Shown here: positions 55,576 through 62,507 of the stretch, piece by piece | Numbering within the stretch: the first letter of the stretch is position 1 | How the letters are laid out: each line of letters starts with the position of its first letter | Origin: Actinomadura terrae | Lineage (GTDB): Bacteria > Actinomycetota > Actinomycetes > Streptosporangiales > Streptosporangiaceae | DNA: 64,000 bases | Assembly: GCF_022751215.1 (NCBI RefSeq) | Contig: NZ_JAICDG010000001.1 | Span: 248,001-312,000 of the forward strand | Reading direction: 5' to 3' | Program-made: the position numbers and the translations under genes | The notes under the pieces: generated by a model | Told to the model about the DNA's origin: nothing | Databases searched by the model: none | The model's input: the letters and a program-made list of their open reading frames with translations, nothing else

Positions 55576-56355
55576 ATGATGCTCAACGGCAAGAACGCGA
55601 TCATCTACGGGGCCGGTGGCGCGGTCGGCACGGGCATCGCGAAGGCCTTCGCGCGCGAGGGCGCCCACGTCTTCCTCACCGGACGCACCCGGGACAAGCT
55701 CGACCGGCTGGCCAAACAGATCGCCGACGAGGGCGGCCTGGCCGAGGCGGCGGTCGTCGACGCGATGGACGAGGACGCCGTCGACGCGCACGCCCGCTCC
55801 GTCGCCGACCGGGGCGGCCTGCACATCTCGCTCAACCTCGTCAACCGGGGCGACGCGCAGGGCATGCCGCTCGCCTCGATGGCGACGGCCGACTTCACCC
55901 GGGCCATCACGAAGGGGATCACCACGACGTTCATCACGTCGCGGGCCGCCGTCCGGCACATGACCGAGCAGGGCTCCGGGGTGATCCTCGCCTTCAACAG
56001 CGGCTCGGCCCACGGGAGCCCCATGATGGGCAGCACCGGTCCGGCCGACGCGGCGATCGACGCCTACATCCGCAACCTCGCGCAGGAGGTCGGGGCGAGC
56101 GGAATCCGCGTCCTCGGGCTGTGGGCGGCGGGCATCCCCGAGACGCTGACGCCGGAACTGCTCGGCTCGGTCAACGGCGAGATGAGCGTGGACGACTCGG
56201 CGCTCCGCGGCATCATCGACAACCTGGACGGCATGCGCATCCTCAAGCGCTCGCCCTCACTGGCCGAGGTCGCCGAGGTGGCGGTGTTCCTGGCGTCCGA
56301 CCGCGCGTCCGCCATCACCGGCACCTTCACCAACGCCACCCAGATGTTCGTCTGA
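55576..56355 (+). CDS. SDR-like protein without the catalytic Tyr/Lys
   Basis: A 259-residue protein with the SDR Rossmann fold: NAIIYGAGGAVGTGIAKAFA, HVFLTGRTRDKLDRLAKQIA and a RAS-AITGTFTNATQMFV C-terminus. In the active-site segment, SGSAHGSPMMGSTGPADAAI, the usual YxxxK is replaced by GPADAAIDAY, and the NNAG motif reads NLVNRGD. It probably lacks ordinary dehydrogenase chemistry; the enoyl-reductase-like SDR group is another possibility. GGAGGAG lies four bases before the ATG. It ends at a hairpin shared with the next gene. Confidence 0.85.
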   Translation: MMLNGKNAIIYGAGGAVGTGIAKAFAREGAHVFLTGRTRDKLDRLAKQIADEGGLAEAAVVDAMDEDAVDAHARSVADRGGLHISLNLVNRGDAQGMPLASMATADFTRAITKGITTTFITSRAAVRHMTEQGSGVILAFNSGSAHGSPMMGSTGPADAAIDAYIRNLAQEVGASGIRVLGLWAAGIPETLTPELLGSVNGEMSVDDSALRGIIDNLDGMRILKRSPSLAEVAEVAVFLASDRASAITGTFTNATQMFV

Positions 56356-56373
56356 CCCTGTGGGGCGGTGGTT

Positions 56374-56416
56374 CCAGGGTCCACGAGACGGGGGAACGGC
56401 GTCCCGTGGACCCTGG
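56374..56416. terminator. Bidirectional hairpin between the SDR and VOC genes
   Basis: Perfect 12-bp arms CCAGGGTCCACG (56374-56385) and CGTGGACCCTGG (56405-56416) with a 19-base loop, between two convergent stops. Confidence 0.7.
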
Positions 56417-56447
56417 CCGGCACCGCGTGCCGGCGGGGGTTCGGGGT

Positions 56448-56828
56448 TCAGCTGCCCATCTGCTGGAGGGCCCAGCTGTTGCCGTCGGGGTCCGCGAAGT
56501 AGGCGTAGTACACGGCGGGCTTCCCGGGAGCGCCCATGTTCTGGATCTCGCTGATCTCCACGCCGCGCTTGGACAGCTCGGCGTGGACGGCGTGGATGTC
56601 GTCGACGACGAGGTGCAGGTTCTGGATCGAGCCGGGCGGGGTGCCGACCCAGCCGTCGCCGAAGCCGATCGAGCAGGCCGAGCCGGGCGGCGTCATCTGC
56701 ACGATCCGCATGCCGCCGCCGGGATTGATGTCGTGGTCCAGTTCGAATCCGGCTTTCTCGGAGTAGAAGGCGATCGCCCGATCGGTGTCGGATACGGGGA
56801 TCGGCAGCAGTTCGAGCCTGAGTTCCAT
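56448..56828 (-). CDS. VOC-family protein
   Basis: A 126-residue glyoxalase/bleomycin-resistance-fold protein: LRLELLPIPVSDTDRAIAFY, PGGGMRIVQMTPPGSACSIG, LHLVVDDIHAVHAELSKRGV, and FADPDGNSWALQQMGS with the C-terminal DPDGN signature. Function within the superfamily is open. It is a single gene with a shared terminator. Confidence 0.9.
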   Translation of the reverse strand: MELRLELLPIPVSDTDRAIAFYSEKAGFELDHDINPGGGMRIVQMTPPGSACSIGFGDGWVGTPPGSIQNLHLVVDDIHAVHAELSKRGVEISEIQNMGAPGKPAVYYAYFADPDGNSWALQQMGS

Positions 56829-57135
56829 GGGCCGGACGTCCTTTCGCCAACGCGATTGTTTTCCTCACACGGAGCGCCGATCCGGTCGGCCGGATCGGCG
56901 CCGGCTCAGCCAATCACGTTGTGCCCGGCACTGTCATGCGAACGCACCCCCTGTCCGGCTCGCGCGCTCTGACCTGCGCGTCCGGCGGCCGGAACCGAGG
57001 TCGCATTTGGGGAGAAGCGGCGCCGGGCGCGGGCCACCAGCATGAGTCCTACACAGGGCCTTTATGCGCCGTCGGTCGAGAGCCCAGCGTGACGCAGTGC
57101 TGGTCACCGGCGGCCCCGAGCTGGGGGTGGTGTCC
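56829..57135. other. Intergenic stretch
   Basis: About 300 bases between the divergently oriented VOC and surface-protein genes. An in-frame ATG at 57064 could extend the right-hand gene by 24 residues, but that extension is basic and out of keeping with a signal peptide. It presumably holds both promoters; no distinct motif was recognised. Confidence 0.5.
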
Positions 57136-58008
57136 ATGAGGGTGTGCTTTCGCGGATGGGCCGGAGGCCGGGCCGCGCGCGGTGCCGGGGCGGTGGTGGC
57201 GGGCGCGCTGGCCGTGCTGACGCTGCTCGCGACCGGCGCGCCCCCGGCCCTGGCGCTGCCGGGGGTGCGGCCGACGACCGAGCGCGGGAACGTCCCGGAG
57301 ATGGGCCTGACGATGGTGGACGGCTCGGCGCTGCACTGCCCCGCGGGGGTGACGAAGTGGTCGCCGCTGGTCGTGCCGATCGAGATGGCGATCCCGCAGG
57401 GCGAGCCCAACGGGAGCATCGACCCCCGCGAGACCCGGAACATGCCGGACGGCTCGTCCCTGTGGTACCGCTCGCTCGGCGACCTGCGGACCGGCGGTCC
57501 GATGAAGCTCGACACGCAGTGGACGCAGGACGGCCGCACCAGCATCCCGATCACCCGGACGCAGCTGCGTTCGGGCACGTACCTGCTGGGCGCGCTGTGC
57601 GCGAAGCCCGGCGGAGGGCGGCACACGTTCCCGCTCGACGCGAACGGCGCGCTGATCGGCGAGTGGTACGTGGTGACGTTCACGTGGGTGGACAGCCGTC
57701 CCGAGACGGGGACCTTCCACTTCGAGCGGCAGCACAACGGTTCCGGCATCGACACCGCGACCGCGCCCGCCACCGCGCCCACCGCCCCGGCGCCGCAGGC
57801 CGCCGCCGCGCACGCGCATGACGACGCGTCCGGCGACTCGGACGGCACGGGCTGGTTCCTGATCGCGGCCGCCGGCCTGCTGGTGGTGGTCGCCCTCGGC
57901 GTCACCGGCGTCCGCCTCCGCCGCCGCGCCACCGGACCCGGGACGGGCGAGCCGCCCTCCTCGGCGCCCGGGACATCCCGAGTCTCACGATCCCCGGAGG
58001 ACAAGTGA
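57136..58008 (+). CDS. Exported, C-terminally anchored protein of unknown function
   Basis: A 290-residue protein: signal peptide (about 15-42: VVAGALAVLTLLATGAPPAL), an extracytoplasmic domain of about 165 residues with strands such as ALHCPAGVTKWSPLVVPIEM and GTYLLGALCAKPGGGRHTFP, a Thr/Ala/Pro-rich linker, and a membrane anchor (GWFLIAAAGLLVVVALGVTG) followed by a basic tail. No family recognised. It overlaps the RCC1 gene by GTGA, so the two are made together. The ATG at 57136 follows a G-rich ribosome-like stretch. Confidence 0.75.
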   Translation: MRVCFRGWAGGRAARGAGAVVAGALAVLTLLATGAPPALALPGVRPTTERGNVPEMGLTMVDGSALHCPAGVTKWSPLVVPIEMAIPQGEPNGSIDPRETRNMPDGSSLWYRSLGDLRTGGPMKLDTQWTQDGRTSIPITRTQLRSGTYLLGALCAKPGGGRHTFPLDANGALIGEWYVVTFTWVDSRPETGTFHFERQHNGSGIDTATAPATAPTAPAPQAAAAHAHDDASGDSDGTGWFLIAAAGLLVVVALGVTGVRLRRRATGPGTGEPPSSAPGTSRVSRSPEDK

Positions 58009-59393
58009 AAAGGCCACGTTCGACCCTGTTCCTGGCATGGCTGGGACTGCTCGCGGCGCTGGCGGCGGCGTCGTCGTTCACGCCCGTCCAAGCCGCCACG
58101 CCCGTCCAGGCCGCCCGGGCCCCCGCCGCCGCTGTTCCGGCGGGTGAGGAGGTCACCGCACTGACCGCGGGGGCCGCCCACACCTGCGCCATGTTCGGCG
58201 GCAAGACCATGCGGTGCTGGGGCGACAACCAGTACGGCGAGCTGGGCAACGGGCTGAACGCCCCGTCGCCGAAGCCCGTCGAGGTCAAGGGCCTGGCGTC
58301 GGCGCCCACGACGACGCTGTCGCGCGCCGTCCACAACTGCTCGCTGCTCGGGGACGGGACCGTCCAGTGCTGGGGCATGAACAAGTACGGGCAGCTCGGG
58401 GACGGCACGCTCACCAACTCCAACCGCCCCATCACGGTCAAGGCGCTGACCGGCAAGGTCCGCCTGCTGACGGTCGGGGGCGACCACGCGTGCGTCACCT
58501 ACGAGAACGACACCACCTGGTGCTGGGGGCAGAACAAGTACGGCGAGCTGGGCAACGGCGAGCTGACCACCGGCTCCAAGGTGCCGGTCGAGGTCAAGGG
58601 GCTGCCGTCGCCGCCCGCGCAGCTCGTGTCCAGCGTCTGGAACACCTGCGGCGTGCTCAAGGACGGGTCCACCTGGTGCTGGGGGCACAACGAGGAGGGT
58701 GAGCTGGGCAACGGCACCAAGAGCCTCGGCTCGCCGAAGCCGGTGAAGGTGAAGGGGCTGCCCTCGACCCCCGTCCGGCTGACGGCGGGGAACTACCACA
58801 TCTGCGCGCTGGAGAAGGACGGCTCGACCTGGTGCTGGGGCGAGGGCAAGTACGGGCAGCTCGGCACCGGCTCCACCAAGTTCTCCCTGGTGCCGAGGCC
58901 GGTCGTCGGCCTGGAGCGCAATCCCACCCAGCTCGTCGCCGGCGGCTACCACACCTGCGCGGTGTTCGCCGACAACACGATGTGGTGCTGGGGGCAGAAC
59001 AACTTCGGCCAGCTCGGCAACGGGACGACCAAGAACGCCTCCAAGCCCGTGCAGGTGCGCAACTTCCGGCTCAACCCCATGTTCGTCGTCGGGGGCGGCC
59101 TGCACACCTGCGTCGCCTACCGGGACTCCTCCATCGACTGCTGGGGCCTCAACGCGGCCGGTCAGCTCGGCAACGGCACCATGAAGCCGCTCAACCCCAC
59201 GCCGGGCTCGGTCGTCGGCCTCGCCGCCGCCCCGGCGCATCACGGCGTGCACCCGGCCGCCGCGAACAGCGACGCGAAGGACGACTCGGACGACGACGGG
59301 CTCTCCACCGGAACGCTGACCGGGATCGGCCTGGCCGGCCTCGCCGTGGTGGTCTTCCTCGCCTTCCTGGCGACGCGGCGCCGCCCGAACTGA
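58005..59393 (+). CDS. Cell-surface RCC1-repeat propeller protein
   Basis: A 462-residue exported protein with an N-terminal signal peptide and seven RCC1-type repeats, each with a C-x-W-G-x-N-x-x-G-x-L-G-x-G pattern (MRCWGDNQYGELGNG, VQCWGMNKYGQLGDG, TWCWGQNKYGELGNG and so on). The Cys-Trp pairs (HTCA...WCWG) probably form disulfides. It ends with a membrane anchor (GTLTGIGLAGLAVVVFLAFL) and a short basic tail. RCC1 propellers bind proteins or other ligands. It is translationally coupled to the preceding anchored protein, so both may form one surface complex. Confidence 0.9.
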   Translation: MKRPRSTLFLAWLGLLAALAAASSFTPVQAATPVQAARAPAAAVPAGEEVTALTAGAAHTCAMFGGKTMRCWGDNQYGELGNGLNAPSPKPVEVKGLASAPTTTLSRAVHNCSLLGDGTVQCWGMNKYGQLGDGTLTNSNRPITVKALTGKVRLLTVGGDHACVTYENDTTWCWGQNKYGELGNGELTTGSKVPVEVKGLPSPPAQLVSSVWNTCGVLKDGSTWCWGHNEEGELGNGTKSLGSPKPVKVKGLPSTPVRLTAGNYHICALEKDGSTWCWGEGKYGQLGTGSTKFSLVPRPVVGLERNPTQLVAGGYHTCAVFADNTMWCWGQNNFGQLGNGTTKNASKPVQVRNFRLNPMFVVGGGLHTCVAYRDSSIDCWGLNAAGQLGNGTMKPLNPTPGSVVGLAAAPAHHGVHPAAANSDAKDDSDDDGLSTGTLTGIGLAGLAVVVFLAFLATRRRPN

Positions 59394-59462
59394 AGCGCCG
59401 CCCGAACTGAAGCGCCGCCCGAACTGAGTCCCGCTCGAAATGAAGGGCCGCCCGAAATGAAT
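59378..59462 (+). repeat. 17-bp tandem repeats over the RCC1 gene end
   Basis: Three consecutive copies of GCGCCGCCCGAACTGAA (59378-59394, 59395-59411, 59412-59428, the last with one change) followed by two diverged copies (59429-59445 and 59446-59462). The RCC1 stop codon is in the first copy. This looks like slippage duplication of the gene end; the number of copies is probably variable. Confidence 0.85.
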
Positions 59463-59503
59463 TGCCGGAGGGAATTCAAGAGATGACCGGACGGAACTGA
59501 CCC

Positions 59504-60769
59504 GTGCGGACGGAGACGGTGACCACCATCGTGATCGGTGACGTCGCCCTGATCGTGGCCGCGTCCACCCTGTTGGGCGCGGCCGCGCGCAGGCTCGGCC
59601 AGCCGACCGTGTTCGGCCAGATCCTCGCCGGGATCGCGCTCGGGCCGACCCTGCTCGGACGTTTTCCGGGCGACCCGACGTCCCGCTTCTTCCCCGGGGA
59701 GGTACAGCCCTTTCTCAACGTCCTCGCGCAGATCGCCATCGTCATCTTCATGTTCGTGGCGGGCTATGAGATCGACTTCCGGTTGCTGCGGCGGGAGGGC
59801 CGCAGCGCCCTCACGGTCGGGGTGCTCGCGCTCGTGACGCCGATGGCGCTGACGCTGGCGGCGCTGTCGCTGTTCGACGGCACGTTCGCGAACGTCGACC
59901 CGCGCCACGCGGGGACGCACTCGTTCACGCTGTTCCTGACGGTGGCGACCTCGATCACCGCGCTTCCGGTGCTGGCCGCGATCGTCCGGGAGCGGGGCAT
60001 CGCGGGAACGGTCCCGGGGACGGTGTCGATGGCCGCAGCGGGGTTCATGGACGCGGGCGCCTGGCTGCTGCTCGCCGCCGCGCTCGCCGGGACGGGCCAC
60101 GCGTCCGACCGGCCGTGGCCGGTCACGCTGGCGATGCTCGTGGTGTTCCTCGCGGCCATGTTCGGGGTGGTGCGCCCGCTGGCGGCGCGCTGGATCGACC
60201 GGCCGCGCGCGCTGCCCGCGACCCATCTGCCGCTCGCGCTCGTCCTCGCGCTCACCGCGGCGTGGGCGACGTCGCGGATGGGCCTGCACCCGGTGTTCGG
60301 CGGTTTCGTCGCGGGCCTCGCGATGCCGCGCCGCGACGGGGTGCCCGACGCCGAGATCCTGGAGCCGATGGAGCAGAGCGCCGGCCTGCTGCTGCCGCTG
60401 TTCTTCGTCACGACCGGGCTGTCGTTCGACATCGGCACGGTGGACGGCGGCGCGCTCGCGCTGCTGGCGGTGATCCTGTTCGTCGCGATCGCGGGCAAGC
60501 TCGTCCCCGGCTACCTCGGCGCGCGGCTCAACGGGCTGCGGCCGCGCGAGTCGGCGGTCGTCGCCGCGCTGGTGAACGCGCGGGGGCTGACCGAGCTGAT
60601 CGCGCTCAACGTGGCGCTGGAGGCGGGGGTCATCAACGCCGAGCTGTTCACGGTGCTCGTGCTGATGGCGCTCGTGACGACGTTCCTTACCGGGCCGCTG
60701 CTGGCCGTCCTCACCCCGGAGCGCGGCGTCCGGACGGCGCCGCCGCTGGAGACGACCTCGGCTCCGTAA
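59504..60769 (+). CDS. Monovalent cation:proton antiporter (CPA2/Kef type)
   Basis: A 421-residue membrane protein with about 12-13 helices: GQPTVFGQILAGIALGPTLL (first), VFMFVAGYEIDFRLLRREGR, SITALPVLAAIVRERG (unwound helix region), MDAGAWLLLAAALAG, and FFVTTGLSFDIGT, NARGLTELIALNVALEAGVI near the end. No TrkA/KTN domain is attached. It would exchange Na+ or K+ for H+. The GTG start at 59504 has only a weak ribosome site. It ends at a strong terminator. Confidence 0.92.
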   Translation: MRTETVTTIVIGDVALIVAASTLLGAAARRLGQPTVFGQILAGIALGPTLLGRFPGDPTSRFFPGEVQPFLNVLAQIAIVIFMFVAGYEIDFRLLRREGRSALTVGVLALVTPMALTLAALSLFDGTFANVDPRHAGTHSFTLFLTVATSITALPVLAAIVRERGIAGTVPGTVSMAAAGFMDAGAWLLLAAALAGTGHASDRPWPVTLAMLVVFLAAMFGVVRPLAARWIDRPRALPATHLPLALVLALTAAWATSRMGLHPVFGGFVAGLAMPRRDGVPDAEILEPMEQSAGLLLPLFFVTTGLSFDIGTVDGGALALLAVILFVAIAGKLVPGYLGARLNGLRPRESAVVAALVNARGLTELIALNVALEAGVINAELFTVLVLMALVTTFLTGPLLAVLTPERGVRTAPPLETTSAP

Positions 60770-60783
60770 TCAGCACGGAACAC

Positions 60784-60815
60784 CTCAGCCGCCGCGCGGA
60801 AGCGCGGCGGCTGAG
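60784..60815. terminator. 14-bp hairpin between antiporter and aryl-AMP ligase
   Basis: Perfect arms CTCAGCCGCCGCGC (60784-60797) and its complement (60802-60815), loop GGAA, between two convergent stops. Confidence 0.85.
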
Positions 60816-60830
60816 ATGTTCCCGGCCCGG

Positions 60831-62507
60831 CTACGCGGCGGTGCCGCGGTCGCCGGTGTGGAGGAGGTCGCGCAGCGCGTTCTTGTCGGGCTTGCCCAGC
60901 GGAGTGTGCGGGAGGTCGGCGAGGATCTCCAGCCGCTCGGGCAGCTTGAACGCGGCGATGCCCCGGACGGTCAGCGCCGCGCGGACGCCGTCGAGCGTCA
61001 GCCGGTGCCCCGGGTGGAGGCGGACGACCAGGCACACCCGCTCGCCGAGGACGGGGTCGGCCAGCCCGAGCACGGCGGCCTCGGCCACCGCCGGCAGCTC
61101 CTGGACGAGCACCTCGACCTCGCCCGGCGCGACCTTCTCCCCGCCCCGGTTGATGAGGTCCTTGACCCGGCCGCGGACGACGACCATGCCGTCGGGGGTG
61201 ACCTCGACGAGGTCCCCGGTGCGGTACCAGCCGTCGCGGGTGAACGAGGCGGCGTTCTGCTCCGGCGCGCCGTAGTAGCCGCGCGGCGTGTAGGGGCCGC
61301 GGGTCAGCAGCTCGCCGATGCCGCCCGGCGGGACGGGCGTGCCGTCCCGGTCCACGACGAGGAGCTCGTCGTAGGGGCTGATCGGCGCGCCCTGCGTGGA
61401 GTGCGCGACGTCGTCGGGGGCATCGACCGGCATGCAGCAGATCAGCCCCTCCGCCATCCCGTACATCTGCTGGAGGCCGCAGCCGAGCGCGGGCCCGATG
61501 CGGGCGGCGACCTCGGGCGACAGCATCGACCCGCCCACCTGGACGAAGTGGAGGCTGGACAGGTCGCGCCCGCAGCCCTCGGCCTCCTCCATCCAGCGCA
61601 GCGCGATCGCGGGCGTCGCGGAGGTGACCGTCACCCCCTCCGCCTCGATGGCCGCGAACACCGGCCCGGGACGCGGCGAGGGGAGCAGCACCACCCGCCC
61701 GCCCGCGATCAGCGTGCCGAGAATCCCGGGGTTGGCCAGCGGGAAGTTGTGCCCGGCGGGCAGGACCGCGAGGTACACGCTGTCCTGCCCGACCCGGCAG
61801 ATCTCGGTGATGCGGCGGATGTTGTACTCGTAGTCGTCGTGCGTGCGGTTGATGAGCTTGGGCATCCCGGTCGTCCCGCCGGACAGCAGGAACAGCGCGG
61901 GCTCCGAGGAGGCCGGGGCGCTGGCGTCCAGCCGGGCGCGCCGCTCGGCCTCCCCGCCGCGTCCCTCCCACAGGTCGGAGAGCGCGACGCTTCCGCGCGC
62001 CGACGGCTCGCCCGACACCAGCACCAGCGGGCGCGCGTCCAGCCGCTCGGCGACGCGGTCGGCGACGCGGTGCGCGAGCGCCTCGTGGTCGAACCCCCGC
62101 CAGCCGGACGGCACGAACAGCGCCCGCGCGCCGACGTGCTCGGCGATCGAGGTCAGCTCGTACTCGCGGTGCGGCAGCAGCATCATGACCGGGGCCGCCC
62201 CGAGCCGCAGGCACGCCATCGTGACGACGACGAACTCCCACGAGTTGGGCAGCTGCACGAGCACGCGGTCGCCGCGCGCGAGGCCGCGGTCGGCGAGGCG
62301 CTCGGCGAGCAGGTCGGCGCGCTCGGCGAGGGCGCGGTAGGTCAGCCGGGTCTCGCCGTCCACGACGGCGGTGCGGTCGGGCCAGCGGTCGGCCGAGTCC
62401 CACAGGTAGGCGCCGAGCGGGCGGCCCCGCCAGCATCCCGCCTTCCGGTAGAAGGCGGCCCTGTCGGGGGGCCACTGGACCATGCGGTGGCGTGTCGGGG
62501 TACTCAT
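60831..62507 (-). CDS. Aryl-acid AMP ligase (DhbE/salicylate-activating type)
   Basis: A 558-residue ANL-superfamily adenylate-forming enzyme that activates an aromatic carboxylic acid for transfer to CoA or a carrier protein. P-loop LFLLSGGTTGMPKLINRTHD; aryl-acid signature PAGHNFPLANPG (His-Asn as in DhbE/EntE); WYRTGDLVEVTPDG hinge; GRVKDLINRGGEKVAPGEVE; catalytic Lys in PLGKPDKNALR. The ATG at 62507 overlaps the stop of the PKS by ATGA, so the ligase is made with it and likely activates the PKS product (compare NcsB2/MdpB2, known ligases of enediyne aromatic acids). Confidence 0.9.
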   Translation of the reverse strand: MSTPTRHRMVQWPPDRAAFYRKAGCWRGRPLGAYLWDSADRWPDRTAVVDGETRLTYRALAERADLLAERLADRGLARGDRVLVQLPNSWEFVVVTMACLRLGAAPVMMLLPHREYELTSIAEHVGARALFVPSGWRGFDHEALAHRVADRVAERLDARPLVLVSGEPSARGSVALSDLWEGRGGEAERRARLDASAPASSEPALFLLSGGTTGMPKLINRTHDDYEYNIRRITEICRVGQDSVYLAVLPAGHNFPLANPGILGTLIAGGRVVLLPSPRPGPVFAAIEAEGVTVTSATPAIALRWMEEAEGCGRDLSSLHFVQVGGSMLSPEVAARIGPALGCGLQQMYGMAEGLICCMPVDAPDDVAHSTQGAPISPYDELLVVDRDGTPVPPGGIGELLTRGPYTPRGYYGAPEQNAASFTRDGWYRTGDLVEVTPDGMVVVRGRVKDLINRGGEKVAPGEVEVLVQELPAVAEAAVLGLADPVLGERVCLVVRLHPGHRLTLDGVRAALTVRGIAAFKLPERLEILADLPHTPLGKPDKNALRDLLHTGDRGTAA

